Assembly: GCF_028823665.1 (NCBI RefSeq)
Contig: NZ_JAPEHV010000002.1
Span: forward strand, 372,001 to 436,000
Direction: 5' to 3'
Origin: Microbacterium sp. C7(2022)
GTDB taxonomy: Bacteria; Actinomycetota; Actinomycetes; Actinomycetales; Microbacteriaceae
Length of the DNA stretch: 64,000 bases
The translations under genes and the position numbers were made by a program. The notes under the pieces were generated by a model, which was given only the letters and a program-made list of their open reading frames with translations, searched no databases and had not been told where the DNA came from. Below, piece by piece: positions 33,935 to 43,405 of this stretch (its first letter is position 1; every line of letters starts with the position of its first letter).

Positions 33935-34998
33935 GACGGATCCGAGTCCGCCCAGAGGCCGACGTCGATACCGTCCGACAGCGCGTCGATGCGAGAGAGC
34001 TCATCGTCGGTGAATGGTGCTCCCTGGAGGGCCGAGACGTTCTCGTCGATCTGCTCAGGGCGCGAGGCGCCGATCAGCGCCGAGGCCACGACGCTGTCAC
34101 GGAGCACCCACTGCAATGCCATCTGCGCCAGGCTCTGACCGCGCTGTGCCGCCACGTCGTTCAGGCCCTGCACGCGCTCGCGCCCACGCGGCGTGAGGCG
34201 CTTGCCGGGCATCGACCATCGCTGCTGCGCGCGCTGAGCATCACCGTCGCCCAGGTACTTGTCGGTCAGCAGGCCCTGAGCGAGGGGCGTGAACACGATC
34301 GCCCCCATCTCTTCCGTCCGCAGCGTGTCCGTGAGTCCGTCTTCGATCCAACGGTTGGCTATCGAGTACGACGGCTGGTGGATCACCAGCGGTGTGCCCA
34401 TCGTGCGCGCGATCTCCGCAGCTTTCGCGGACTGCTCTGCTGTGTACGACGAGATACCGACATACAGGGCCTTGCCCTGCCGTACGAGCGTGTCGAGTGC
34501 GCCGATCGTCTCTTCCAGCGGGACATCGGGATCGAAGCGATGCGAGTAGAAGATATCGACATAGTCGACACTCATGTTCCGCAGCGAACGCTCTGCGCTG
34601 GCAATCACGTACTTTCGCGATCCGCCGTTGCCGTACGGACCGTGCCACATGTCGTAGCCGGCCTTCGACGACAGGATGAGCTCGTCGCGATAGGGCGCGA
34701 AGTCTTCACGCATCATGCGGCCGAAGTTGATCTCGGCTGATCCATACGGCGGGCCGTAATTGTTCGCCAAGTCGAAATGGGTGATGCCCCGGTCGAATGC
34801 GTGGCGCAGCAGCGCGCGCTGATTGTCGAACGGAATGTTGTCGCCGAAGTTCCACCACAGGCCGAGCGAAATGGGCGGGAGAGTCAGCCCCGACCCGCCC
34901 ACGCGGCGATACTCTGAGCCGTCGTAACGGTCGGACGCAGCGGAATAGGGACGGTTGAGGTCGCCCCCGCGAGAGAGGTAGCGCGATTCGTCGGTCAC
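33931..34998 (-). CDS. aldo/keto reductase, YghZ/Gpr-like (AKR14 type)
   Basis: 355 residues forming a TIM barrel. The N-terminus RYDGSEYRRVGGSGLTLPPI and GLWWNFGDN are typical of YghZ (Gpr), which reduces L-glyceraldehyde 3-phosphate and methylglyoxal with NADPH. Catalytic residues are visible: Asp and Tyr in FDLANNYGPPYGSAE, Lys in LILSSKAGYDMW, His in IFYSHRFDP. Cofactor region: VVASALIGASRPEQIDENV. It sits between rsmA and ispE, which are adjacent in many actinobacteria, has its own leaderless-register promoter and overlaps ispE by 4 bp. Confidence 0.9.
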   Translation of the reverse strand: MTDESRYLSRGGDLNRPYSAASDRYDGSEYRRVGGSGLTLPPISLGLWWNFGDNIPFDNQRALLRHAFDRGITHFDLANNYGPPYGSAEINFGRMMREDFAPYRDELILSSKAGYDMWHGPYGNGGSRKYVIASAERSLRNMSVDYVDIFYSHRFDPDVPLEETIGALDTLVRQGKALYVGISSYTAEQSAKAAEIARTMGTPLVIHQPSYSIANRWIEDGLTDTLRTEEMGAIVFTPLAQGLLTDKYLGDGDAQRAQQRWSMPGKRLTPRGRERVQGLNDVAAQRGQSLAQMALQWVLRDSVVASALIGASRPEQIDENVSALQGAPFTDDELSRIDALSDGIDVGLWADSDPS

Positions 34999-35004
34999 CC
35001 GTTC

Positions 35005-35010
35005 AGGCTA
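35005..35010 (-). promoter_or_regulatory. -10 box of the YghZ-like reductase, leaderless register
   Basis: Minus-strand TAGCCT ends 7 nt before the GTG at 34998, inside the 46-bp gap after rsmA. Confidence 0.55.
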
Positions 35011-35044
35011 GCGCGCACCCGCATAGCAGGACCGCCGCGGCCAC

Positions 35045-35890
35045 CTATCCGAGCGCTCGGGCGATGCGCACGAAGTCGTCGATCGAGAGCTCTTCGCCGC
35101 GTGCGGTCGGTGCGACGCCCGCAGATTCCAGAATCTCGGATGCTTCGCCCGCCGTGCCACCCAGAGTGGCTGCCAGCGCCTGGCGCAGCATTTTGCGACG
35201 TTGCTGGAACGCCGCATCGATGATGCGGAAGGTCGCGCGACGTTCCTCTTCACTCCCCCGCGGCTGAGCGTCGCGCTCGAACGCGACGAGGACGCTGTCG
35301 ACATTGGGCACGGGCCAGAACACCTGCCGCGACACTGTCCCTGCCAGCCGCCAGGGTCCGTACCACGCCGCCTTCGCACTTGGCGCTCCGTACGTCTTGG
35401 ACCCGGGAGGAGCAGCCAACCTCTCCCCCACTTCGGATTGCACCATCACGACACCGCGCTGGAGGTTGTCGAATGTTTCAAGGAAGTGAAGCAACACGGG
35501 AACGGAGACGTTGTACGGCAGGTTTGCCACCAGAACGGTGGGATCGCCGGGAAGCTCGGTCACCCGCAGAGCGTCGGCGTCGACGACAGTGAGCGCACCG
35601 GGGGCGACGCCGTGCCCTGCGGCCGTAGCTGCCAGCCGGGCCGCAAGACGATGATCGATCTCGACGGCCGTGACGAGAGCACCGGTCTCCAGAATCGCGA
35701 GTGTGAGCGAGCCCAGCCCCGGGCCTACCTCGACGACGCGTTCGCCCTCGACGACACGAGCGACATGAACGATCTTGCGCACCGTGTTGGCATCCACCAC
35801 GAAGTTCTGCCCGAGCTTCTTCGTCGGCGTGACGTCGAGTTCGGCGGCAAGTGCGCGAATCTCCGCGGCACCGAGAAGCTGTACGGGCAT
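35045..35890 (-). CDS. rsmA: 16S rRNA (adenine(1518)-N6/adenine(1519)-N6)-dimethyltransferase
   Basis: 281 residues, KsgA family. Dimethylates two adjacent adenines near the 3' end of 16S rRNA using SAM. Motifs: [17 protein letters not shown] loop [16 protein letters not shown], catalytic [19 protein letters not shown], and [20 protein letters not shown]. The frame stays open to 36523, but the family start and a leaderless -10 box place the start at the ATG at 35890. Confidence 0.96.
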   Translation of the reverse strand: MPVQLLGAAEIRALAAELDVTPTKKLGQNFVVDANTVRKIVHVARVVEGERVVEVGPGLGSLTLAILETGALVTAVEIDHRLAARLAATAAGHGVAPGALTVVDADALRVTELPGDPTVLVANLPYNVSVPVLLHFLETFDNLQRGVVMVQSEVGERLAAPPGSKTYGAPSAKAAWYGPWRLAGTVSRQVFWPVPNVDSVLVAFERDAQPRGSEEERRATFRIIDAAFQQRRKMLRQALAATLGGTAGEASEILESAGVAPTARGEELSIDDFVRIARALG

Positions 35891-35896
35891 GCTTTC

Positions 35897-35902
35897 ACTG
35901 TA
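35897..35902 (-). promoter_or_regulatory. -10 box of rsmA, leaderless register
   Basis: Minus-strand TACAGT ends 7 nt before the rsmA ATG. Confidence 0.6.
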
Positions 35903-35971
35903 TTCCAGCGCACGGATGATACGCGCAGCGCTGTGATCGCGTCGCACCGCCCAAAGAGACTCACAGAGCGC

Positions 35972-35977
35972 TAACGT
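35972..35977 (+). promoter_or_regulatory. -10 box of the sugar porter gene
   Basis: TAACGT ends 8 nt before the ATG at 35985, giving a leader of about one base. It overlaps the alternative GTG at 35976, which argues for the ATG. Confidence 0.45.
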
Positions 35978-35984
35978 GACGATC

Positions 35985-37427
35985 ATGAATTCCAGCAGTG
36001 CGGTGCCCGCGGACGCGTTCTCTCTGAGAAGCCCGTACGGAAAGCGAGCTATTGCGCTCGCCGTCGCGGCCGCGGTGGGCGGCTTCCTGTTCGGTTTCGA
36101 CTCTTCGGTGATCAACGGAGCCGTCGAATCGATCCAGGGTGACTTCGCCCTCAACGACTTCGTCACCGGGCTTGTCGTCGCGGTCGCCCTCCTGGGGTGC
36201 GCGGCGGGCGCCATGATCGCGGGAAGCCTCGCCGACAAGTGGGGCCGCCTGCGGGTGATGTTCCTCGGCGCGATCCTGTTCTTCGTGAACTCGATCGGCG
36301 CCGCATACGCGTTCAGCGTCTGGGATCTCGCACTGTGGCGCGTCGTGGGCGGTTTGGGCATCGGCATCGCATCCGTGATCGCCCCGGCATACATCGCCGA
36401 AGTCGCACCGCGCCAGATCCGCGGCGGTCTCGCCTCGCTCCAGCAGCTCGCGATCACCCTCGGTATCTTCGCGGCGCTGCTCAGCGACTTCTGGCTCGAG
36501 GCCGCGGCCGGGGGCGCGGACAACGTGCTGTGGTGGGGCTTGGAAGCGTGGCGTTGGATGTTCCTCGTGGGTGTCGTGCCCGCCGTGGTCTACGGCGTCC
36601 TGGCCTTCACTCTCCCCGAGTCGCCCCGCTATCTCATTGCCAAGGGGCGCAGCGACGAAGCGCGCACCATCATCACCCGACTCGTCCCCGCCGTCGATCT
36701 CGACAAGACGATGAACGAGCTCGTCAACGCCATCGAGACAGACCGTAAGCTCGCGGGAGTCTCGCTGCGAGGTAAGGCACTCGGACTTCAGCCGATCGTC
36801 TGGATCGGCATCATCCTGTCGGTGTTCCAGCAGTTCGTCGGCATCAATGTGATCTTCTACTACTCCACGAGCCTGTGGAACTCGGTCGGCCTGACGAATG
36901 CTCCGCTGATCAGCGTGGTCACGAGTGTGACGAACGTGCTCGTGACGCTGGTGGCGATCTTCCTTGTGGACCGCGTCGGACGCAAGCCCATCCTGCTCAC
37001 CGGCTCGGTGATCATGACACTTTCGCTGGGTGCGATGGCGCTGTCGTTCGCGTTTGCTGAAGGATCGGGCGATTCCCTCGTACTGCCCGGTGTGTGGGCG
37101 CCGATCGCGATCGTCGCAGCCAACCTCTTCGTGATCGGATTCGGCGCGTCGTGGGGCCCCCTGGTGTGGGTGCTGCTCGGCGAGATCTTCCCCAGCCGCA
37201 TCCGCGCGAAGGCGCTGGGCGTGGCCGCCGGTGCGCAGTGGCTCGCGAACTTCACGATCACCATGACCTTCCCGGTGATGTCGAACTGGTCGCTGCCGAT
37301 CACCTACGGAATGTATGCGCTGTTCGCGGGACTGTCGTTCGTGTTCGTCCTGCTACGCATCCCCGAAACCAAGGGCATGGAACTCGAGCAGACCGAGACG
37401 CTGTTCGCTCGGCCGGCGAAGGGCTGA
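35985..37427 (+). CDS. MFS sugar porter (sugar:proton symporter)
   Basis: 480 residues from the ATG (483 from an alternative GTG at 35976), twelve predicted membrane spans. Sugar-porter signatures: [20 protein letters not shown] in TM1, DKWGRLRVM after TM2, [12 protein letters not shown] before the central loop, [17 protein letters not shown] in TM7 (sugar-contacting Gln-Gln and Asn), [13 protein letters not shown] and the C-terminal [10 protein letters not shown]. This is the family of XylE, GalP and IolT; the substrate is not certain. It is divergent from rsmA and 62 bp upstream of panB. Confidence 0.94.
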   Translation: MNSSSAVPADAFSLRSPYGKRAIALAVAAAVGGFLFGFDSSVINGAVESIQGDFALNDFVTGLVVAVALLGCAAGAMIAGSLADKWGRLRVMFLGAILFFVNSIGAAYAFSVWDLALWRVVGGLGIGIASVIAPAYIAEVAPRQIRGGLASLQQLAITLGIFAALLSDFWLEAAAGGADNVLWWGLEAWRWMFLVGVVPAVVYGVLAFTLPESPRYLIAKGRSDEARTIITRLVPAVDLDKTMNELVNAIETDRKLAGVSLRGKALGLQPIVWIGIILSVFQQFVGINVIFYYSTSLWNSVGLTNAPLISVVTSVTNVLVTLVAIFLVDRVGRKPILLTGSVIMTLSLGAMALSFAFAEGSGDSLVLPGVWAPIAIVAANLFVIGFGASWGPLVWVLLGEIFPSRIRAKALGVAAGAQWLANFTITMTFPVMSNWSLPITYGMYALFAGLSFVFVLLRIPETKGMELEQTETLFARPAKG

Positions 37428-37489
37428 CCCACTTCTGGCATCCTTGTGAGGGCGTGCTGTGACCGCGGTGCGCTCGAAGAGGAGGCGGC

Positions 37490-38323
37490 GTGCGCACGAC
37501 GATCGAGACCATCAGCCGAACGGCTGAGCGCGGCGAGCGTTTCACGATGGTCACCGCCTATGACTACACCAGTGCTCGCATTGTCGATCGGTCGAACGTC
37601 TCGGCGATTCTGGTGGGCGACTCACTGGGCATGGTGGTCCAGGGCCATGACTCGACTCTTCCGGTGACGCTCGACGAGATGATCTACCACACGCGCGCCG
37701 TGATGCGCGGAGCCGAGCACCCTCTGGTGGTCGCTGATCTGCCGTTCGGCAGCTACGCGATCGAAGAGGATGCCGTGCGCGCGGCCACCCGTTTGATGGC
37801 CGAAGGCGGGTGCCAATCGGTCAAGCTCGAAGGCGGCACAGCGGTCGCGGAGACCGTGCGTCGCCTCGTGTCCCTGGGCATTCCGGTGATGGGTCATTTG
37901 GGATTCACTCCCCAGTCGGTGCACGCGATCGGCCTGCGGGTGCAGGGCCGTGGCGCCCTACAGGCGCGACGGTTGTTGGACGACGCCCTCGCTCTGCAAG
38001 AGGCTGGCGCGTGGGCGATCGTCCTCGAGTTGGTTCCCGCAGAGTTGGCCCAGGCGATCACGGATCGCTTGGAGATCCCCACCATCGGCATCGGAGCCGG
38101 CCCCGGGTGCACCGGTCAGGTTCAGGTGTGGCATGACATCCTCGGGCTCTACGACGAGTTCGTTCCCCGGCACGCTCGGCAGTACCGCACCTTCGCAGCA
38201 GATGCGGCAGCGGCCTTGGACGAATACACCGAGCACGTCCGCACCGGCGCATTTCCCGGGCCTGAGCACGCATCGTCGTGGGACGCCGCTGCCGTGGCCC
38301 TCGCGTTGAGCGAGCCGGAGTGA
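37490..38323 (+). CDS. panB: 3-methyl-2-oxobutanoate hydroxymethyltransferase
   Basis: 277 residues. Makes ketopantoate from alpha-ketoisovalerate and methylene-tetrahydrofolate, the first committed step to pantothenate. Family motifs: [41 protein letters not shown] (metal-binding Asp), [13 protein letters not shown], and [22 protein letters not shown]. The GTG has GAGGAGG 4 nt upstream. Its stop overlaps the next start by 4 bp, so it heads a unit panB-SDR-coaA. Confidence 0.97.
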   Translation: MRTTIETISRTAERGERFTMVTAYDYTSARIVDRSNVSAILVGDSLGMVVQGHDSTLPVTLDEMIYHTRAVMRGAEHPLVVADLPFGSYAIEEDAVRAATRLMAEGGCQSVKLEGGTAVAETVRRLVSLGIPVMGHLGFTPQSVHAIGLRVQGRGALQARRLLDDALALQEAGAWAIVLELVPAELAQAITDRLEIPTIGIGAGPGCTGQVQVWHDILGLYDEFVPRHARQYRTFAADAAAALDEYTEHVRTGAFPGPEHASSWDAAAVALALSEPE

Positions 38324-39084
38324 GCGCACCGGCATCCTCGCTTACGGGCCGCACGGCACTCGTAACGGGCGGGCGCAACGGGATTGGACGAGCCATCGTC
38401 GACGCGCTGCGCGCCCGCGGAGCGCACGTACTCATCGGCGGACGCGACGCGGAAGCCCTTGCGGACCGCGCGGCAGAACTCGGGCCGGGGGTCTCGGCCT
38501 TCGCCGCGGACGTCACCGATGCCGATGCGATAGACCTCGCGTTTCGCCGAGCGCGGGACCAGGGCCATGTCCCCGACGTCTTGGTCAACAATGTCGGCGT
38601 GCGGGATCGTCGAGGCATCGCTGATCTCGACACTGAGGCCTTCGCGCGCCTCGTCCATGCGGATCTCACGTCGGTCTACGACGTGACGCGCGGTTTTCTC
38701 CGCGGGGCTACCGCAGCGGGGGTCACCCCACGCACCATCGTGACCGTCTCCTCGGTCGCTGCGCTGCGCGGACGCGCCGGGGACGTCGGATATGCGGCGG
38801 CGAAGGCCGGAATCGACGGAATGACACGCTCCCTCGCCGCAGAACTCGGACCGCAAGGATGCCGGGTGAACTCCGTGGCGCCCGGGACGATCGTCACCGA
38901 ATCCAACGCCGATCTCCTCACGGATGCACGCATCAACGACGTCGTACGCACGCGTACCGCTCTGGGGCGCTGGGGCCAGCCGGAAGAGGTCGCGTCGACC
39001 GTGGCGTTCCTCGCCGGCGACGAGTCGTCCTTCATCACCGGCCAAACCATCGTCGTCGACGGTGGCCTCTCGGTACTGTTCTGA
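38320..39084 (+). CDS. short-chain dehydrogenase/reductase
   Basis: 254 residues from a GTG overlapping the panB stop. NAD(P) motif [20 protein letters not shown] (LVNNVGV), catalytic Ser in [14 protein letters not shown] and YxxxK in [21 protein letters not shown]-terminal [11 protein letters not shown]. This is a classical FabG-like SDR. It sits with 4-bp and 1-bp overlaps between panB and coaA. The context suggests a role near pantothenate, possibly ketopantoate reduction, but the sequence itself does not show substrate. Confidence 0.9.
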   Translation: MSAPASSLTGRTALVTGGRNGIGRAIVDALRARGAHVLIGGRDAEALADRAAELGPGVSAFAADVTDADAIDLAFRRARDQGHVPDVLVNNVGVRDRRGIADLDTEAFARLVHADLTSVYDVTRGFLRGATAAGVTPRTIVTVSSVAALRGRAGDVGYAAAKAGIDGMTRSLAAELGPQGCRVNSVAPGTIVTESNADLLTDARINDVVRTRTALGRWGQPEEVASTVAFLAGDESSFITGQTIVVDGGLSVLF

Positions 39085-40022
39085 TGCTCGACGCGATCGA
39101 TCAGCGGTCACGATATCGCGTGTTCCGGCGGCCCGACTGGGCCCTGCGGGCACCCGATGCGCACATGCCCTTGCGCCCCGACGAGATCGAACGACTCCGC
39201 GGCCTCGGCGACCGGCTCGACGTCGAGGAGGTCGCCGACATTTACCTGCCCGTCAGTCGCCTGCTCAGTCTGCACGCGGCCTCGCTTCAGAACCTCGGAA
39301 GCGCGACGGATGCGTTCCTGAATCGTGCCGAGCGCATCACTCCGTTCGTCATCGGCATCGGTGGCTCGGTCGCCGTCGGAAAGTCGACGGTGGCCCGCGT
39401 GCTCCAAGAACTGATCCGACGGTGGCCCGATACCCCTCGCGTCGCCCTCGTCTCCACCGATGGTTTCCTGTGGCCGAACGCCGAACTCGAGCGGCGCGGC
39501 CTGATGAACCGGAAGGGATTTCCGGAGTCCTACGACCGACGATCCTTGCTCGACTTCGTGTCGGCAATCAAGCGCGGAGTGCCCCGCGTTCCGGCTCCGG
39601 TGTACTCACATCTCACGTACGACCGCGTGACCGGAGAACGCATCTGGGTCGAGCAGCCCGACGTCGTGATCGTCGAGGGGCTCAACGTGTTGCAGCCCCC
39701 GCCCGGGCCGCACGACGTCGCCGTCAGCGATCTGTTCGACTTCGCGGTGTACGTGCACGCCGAGCCCGACGACCTGGAGCGCTGGTACGTGTCACGCTGG
39801 TTGACTCTGCGTGACACTGCTTTCGCGAACCCGGCCTCGCACTTCCACCGGTACACCACGTTGACGGATGCTCAAGCAGACGAGCGCGCCCGTGAACTGT
39901 GGCACGGAATCAACCTGCCCAATCTGCGGGAAAACATCCTGCCGACGCGGCATCGCGCCGACCTCGTGCTCGCCAAGCGCGGCGACCACACCGTCGACAC
40001 GGTGGAACTGCGCAAACTCTGA
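39084..40022 (+). CDS. coaA: pantothenate kinase, type I
   Basis: 312 residues. Phosphorylates pantothenate, the first step from the vitamin to CoA. P-loop IGIGGSVAVGKSTVARVLQ, then VSTDGFLWPN, MNRKGFPESYDRRSLL and EGLNVLQPP, all typical of CoaA. The ATG at 39084 overlaps the SDR stop by one base; the longer open frame upstream to 38859 is inside the SDR and unlikely. Convergent with panC, 7 bp apart. Confidence 0.96.
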   Translation: MLDAIDQRSRYRVFRRPDWALRAPDAHMPLRPDEIERLRGLGDRLDVEEVADIYLPVSRLLSLHAASLQNLGSATDAFLNRAERITPFVIGIGGSVAVGKSTVARVLQELIRRWPDTPRVALVSTDGFLWPNAELERRGLMNRKGFPESYDRRSLLDFVSAIKRGVPRVPAPVYSHLTYDRVTGERIWVEQPDVVIVEGLNVLQPPPGPHDVAVSDLFDFAVYVHAEPDDLERWYVSRWLTLRDTAFANPASHFHRYTTLTDAQADERARELWHGINLPNLRENILPTRHRADLVLAKRGDHTVDTVELRKL

Positions 40023-40029
40023 CGCGAGA

Positions 40030-40890
40030 TCAGCTCAGCACGAGATTGTCGATCAGACGTACGTCGCCGACGTACGCCGCGACAATGGCGAGAGCGCCGT
40101 CCGCGACCGATTCGAGTTCTTCGAACGTCTGCGGGTCAACGACAGCCCAGTACTCGGGCTCAATCCCCTCTTGCGCGAGTACCTGCCGCGCGGCGTGCGC
40201 CAGTTGCGCGGCATCCGTCTCCCCGGAGCTGACGAGTTCTCGCGCCGATTGCAGACTCGCATGCACAGCGACGGCGCGCTGGCGGTCTTTCGGCCGCAGC
40301 CGCACGTTGCGGCTCGACAACGCCAATCCGTCATGGTCCCGGATGGTTTCCACGGTGCGGATTCGCACGGGAAGGTCGAGATCGGCGACGAGTCGACGGA
40401 CGACCGCGATTTGTTGCGCGTCCTTCCGGCCAAACCAGGCTGTGTCGGGCCCGACCATTCCGAACAGCTTCGTGACCACGAGCGCGACGCCGTCGAAGTG
40501 CGCCGCACCACGCGTCGCCCCCTCCCAGCGCTCGGTCACTCCCCCGATGCGCACCGAAGTCGAAAACCCTTCGGGGTACACCTGCGAAACCGCCGGGGCG
40601 AACACGGTCGTCGCGCCGGCCGAAGCGGCCAGCTCGATGTCGCGATCGAGGTCGCGCGGGTACGTGTCGAGGTCGCTCGCCTGAGTGAATTGAGTCGGGT
40701 TCACGAAGACTGACACGACGACTTCCTCGGCATCAGCCGCCGCTGCGCGGATCAGAGCCAGATGCCCCTCGTGTAGCGCTCCCATCGTCGGAACCAGCGC
40801 CACCCGCGACCCGGCTGCGCGCTGAGAGGCCATCCGGGTACGCAACCCCTCGACCGTGTCGATCACCGCGACGGCGGGATCCGTACTCAT
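40030..40890 (-). CDS. panC: pantothenate synthetase
   Basis: 286 residues. Joins pantoate and beta-alanine with ATP. Motifs: LVPTMGALHEGHLALI (HIGH-type), VVVSVFVNPTQFTQASDLDTYPRDLD, FGRKDAQQIAVVRRLV and LALSSRNVRL (KMSKS equivalent). The ATG at 40890 overlaps the tatD stop (ATGA). Together with convergent panB-SDR-coaA it makes a CoA-precursor group; panD is not in the window. Confidence 0.96.
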   Translation of the reverse strand: MSTDPAVAVIDTVEGLRTRMASQRAAGSRVALVPTMGALHEGHLALIRAAAADAEEVVVSVFVNPTQFTQASDLDTYPRDLDRDIELAASAGATTVFAPAVSQVYPEGFSTSVRIGGVTERWEGATRGAAHFDGVALVVTKLFGMVGPDTAWFGRKDAQQIAVVRRLVADLDLPVRIRTVETIRDHDGLALSSRNVRLRPKDRQRAVAVHASLQSARELVSSGETDAAQLAHAARQVLAQEGIEPEYWAVVDPQTFEELESVADGALAIVAAYVGDVRLIDNLVLS

Positions 40891-41783
40891 GAGGCGGGTC
40901 GATCCGAGAACTGTCCGTAGACGGCGAGCGTGTTCGACGCGATCTGTGCGCACACCTCATCGACCTCGAGGCCGAGCTCGGCCGCGATGAAGCGCACCGT
41001 GAGCGGGATCAGGTACGGCGCGTTGGGGCGGCCGCGGTGCGGGGTCGGAGTCAGGAACGGCGCATCCGTCTCCACCAGCACTCTCTCCAGCGGGGTGACC
41101 GCTAGGGCGTCACGGAGGTTTTGCGCGTTCTTGAAGGTCACGTTGCCAGCGAACGACAGGTAGTACCCGCGATCGGCCGAGTACCGTGCCATGTCGGCAC
41201 CACCGGAGAAGCAATGGAAAACCGTGCGCTCGGGTGCGCCGACCCGCTCGAGCGTTTCGAGCACGGCGTCGTGCGCGTCGCGATCATGGATCTGCATGGC
41301 GATGGCGTGTTTCTTCGCCAGCGCGATGTGCGCTTCAAAGCTTTCGTGCTGGGGCGCCAGCGCCTCACCACTCGTACGGAAGAAGTCGAGCCCCGTCTCA
41401 CCGATGGCGCGCACGCGCGGCTGCGCTGCCAGCTCGTCGATGACGGCAATCGCTTCGTCGAGCTTGCCCACCTCGGCGTACACGGGCGCTTCATTGGGGT
41501 GAATGGCGACGGCCGCGAGAACACGAGGATCGGATGCCGCAGCCCACGCAGACCAGCGGCTCGACTCGATATCACCACCGGCTTGAACAACCCCGATCAC
41601 ACCGACAGCCGCGGCGCGATCCAATTGTTCGCCCAGCGTCAGCGGCGCATCGCCGTCAGCGATTTCGAGGTGGCAGTGGTTGTCGTACACCGCGACCGCA
41701 AGCGGCTCAGGCGCCTGCGGCCACCGCACATCACGCGAGCCGTCGTTGTGACGTTCGCGCACGTACGAGCTCGGGTCGCTCAC
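40887..41783 (-). CDS. TatD-family metal-dependent hydrolase
   Basis: 298 residues. Metal-binding motifs: YDNHCHLEIADG (HxH), AIGETGLDFFRT (Glu), AMQIHDRDAHDA and FHCFSGGADMA (His), VLVETDAPFLTP (Asp). Members are 3'-5' DNA exonucleases or related hydrolases. The GTG overlaps the metG stop by 4 bp, the common actinobacterial metG-tatD pair. The N-terminus has about 30 nonconserved residues, so an internal start is possible. Confidence 0.92.
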   Translation of the reverse strand: MSDPSSYVRERHNDGSRDVRWPQAPEPLAVAVYDNHCHLEIADGDAPLTLGEQLDRAAAVGVIGVVQAGGDIESSRWSAWAAASDPRVLAAVAIHPNEAPVYAEVGKLDEAIAVIDELAAQPRVRAIGETGLDFFRTSGEALAPQHESFEAHIALAKKHAIAMQIHDRDAHDAVLETLERVGAPERTVFHCFSGGADMARYSADRGYYLSFAGNVTFKNAQNLRDALAVTPLERVLVETDAPFLTPTPHRGRPNAPYLIPLTVRFIAAELGLEVDEVCAQIASNTLAVYGQFSDRPAS

Positions 41784-43357
41784 ACCGACTGCTCCACGCG
41801 CGGGAACAGCGGCGTCAGGGGCTGCACCGTCGTACCCGTCGGGAGCTGACCCCAGTGCCCGGCGTCGCGGATGGGCTGTGACGTCAGATCACCCAGGGCG
41901 TCAGCGGCACCGAGCGATTCCCACAGCTTCTGCGTGGAAGACGGCATCACGGGCGAGAGCAAGACAGCCAGCGCACGAAGTCCTTCTGCGGCGGTATACA
42001 GCACGGTGCCGAGCCGCTCGCGCTGCGCGTCATCCTTGGCGAGTGCCCACGGCTCGTTCTCCGTGATGTAGCCGTTGAGAGCATCGACGATCGTCCAGAT
42101 CGCAGCGATGGCCTCGTCTATGCGGAAACGTTCGATCGCCGCGTCGGCAGCAGTCGCGGCATCCGACACGACCCTCTGTACCGCCTCATCAGCGTCCGAA
42201 TACTCGGCAGGCTCGGGGATCACACCACCGAAGTAACGGTCGATCATGGCCACAGTGCGGGAGGCGAGGTTGCCGAATCCGTTGGCGAGTTCGGCCTGGT
42301 ACCGCGCCGACAGGTCCTCCCATGAGAAGGATCCATCCTGTCCGAACGCGATCGCAGACAGGAAGTAGAAGCGGTAGGCGTCCGAGCCGAACACGTCGGT
42401 GATCTCGCTCGGCGCAATTCCGGTCAACTTCGACTTCGACATCTTCTCGCCGCCGACGAGCAGCCAGCCGTGCGCGAACACACCCCGCGGAACCTCAAGC
42501 CCGGCCGCCATCAGCATGGCGGGCCAGATCACGGCGTGAAAGCGCAGGATGTCCTTGCCGACGACGTGGTAGGCGGGCCAGCGGCGCGCAAACTCGTCGG
42601 GGTCGGAGCTGTAACCCACGGCGGTGGCGTAGTTGAGCAGTGCGTCGACCCACACGTAGATTACGTGGCTCGGGTCCCACGGCACTTGGATACCCCAGTC
42701 GAAGGTCGATCGTGAGATCGACAGGTCTTTCAAACCCTGCTTGACGAACGAGCGGACCTCGTTGCGCGCAGACTCGGGGCGGATGAAGTCCGGCACCGTC
42801 GAGTACAGGTCGAGGAGGGCATCCTGAAACTCACTCAGCTTGAAGAAGTAGTTCTTCTCCTGAAGCAGCTCCAGCGGCTTCGAGTGGATTGCACAGACCT
42901 TGAGTCCTTCGAACGGGCCGGTACCGTCAATGATTTCGGCCTCGGTCTTGAACTCCTCGCAGCCGACGCAATACAGCGCCTCGAACTCGCCCGCGTAAAT
43001 GTAGCCGCGGTCGTAGATCGCCTGCACGAAGGCCTTGACGCGCTCTTCGTGTCGCGGCTGGGTCGTGCGGATGAAGTCGTCGTTAGCGACGTCGAGCCGC
43101 TCGAGCAGCGGGTACCACGACTCGCCGACGAGGCGGTCGACCCATTCCTGCGGGGTCGCTCCGTTGGCTGAGGCAGCCCGCATCATCTTCTGGCCGTGCT
43201 CGTCGGTGCCCGTGAGCATCCAGGTGTCATCCCCCGCCTGGCGATGCCAGCGCGCGAGCGTGTCGACGGCCACGGTCGTGTACCCGTGTCCGATGTGCGG
43301 GACATCGGAGGGGTAGTAGATCGGCGTCGTGATGTAGAAAGAACTGCCGGAAGTCAC
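41780..43357 (-). CDS. metG: methionyl-tRNA synthetase
   Basis: 525 residues, class I. HIGH-type motif PIYYPSDVPHIGHGYTTVAV, KMSKS motif LLVGGEKMSKSKLTGIAP, Trp-rich recognition stretch VIYVWVDALLNYATAVGY, and an alpha-helical anticodon domain at the end. It lacks the C-terminal tRNA-binding (Trbp111-like) extension of longer forms. The GTG at 43357 has a leaderless-register -10 box, and tatD then panC follow by overlapping codons. Confidence 0.97.
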   Translation of the reverse strand: MTSGSSFYITTPIYYPSDVPHIGHGYTTVAVDTLARWHRQAGDDTWMLTGTDEHGQKMMRAASANGATPQEWVDRLVGESWYPLLERLDVANDDFIRTTQPRHEERVKAFVQAIYDRGYIYAGEFEALYCVGCEEFKTEAEIIDGTGPFEGLKVCAIHSKPLELLQEKNYFFKLSEFQDALLDLYSTVPDFIRPESARNEVRSFVKQGLKDLSISRSTFDWGIQVPWDPSHVIYVWVDALLNYATAVGYSSDPDEFARRWPAYHVVGKDILRFHAVIWPAMLMAAGLEVPRGVFAHGWLLVGGEKMSKSKLTGIAPSEITDVFGSDAYRFYFLSAIAFGQDGSFSWEDLSARYQAELANGFGNLASRTVAMIDRYFGGVIPEPAEYSDADEAVQRVVSDAATAADAAIERFRIDEAIAAIWTIVDALNGYITENEPWALAKDDAQRERLGTVLYTAAEGLRALAVLLSPVMPSSTQKLWESLGAADALGDLTSQPIRDAGHWGQLPTGTTVQPLTPLFPRVEQSV

Positions 43358-43363
43358 TCGAAG

Positions 43364-43369
43364 ATTCTA
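43364..43369 (-). promoter_or_regulatory. -10 box of metG, leaderless register
   Basis: Minus-strand TAGAAT ends 7 nt before the metG GTG. It lies in the 48-bp gap after the LacI-family gene. Confidence 0.6.
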
Positions 43370-43405
43370 GTTCGACCGGATGCCACCTCCGAGCGTATGA
43401 CGACG

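Noticed and set aside
35891..36523. Extended N-terminus of the rsmA frame reaching into the sugar porter gene
   Set aside because: The conserved RsmA sequence begins at 35890, where a -10 box and ATG agree; the extension is antisense to a clear transporter.
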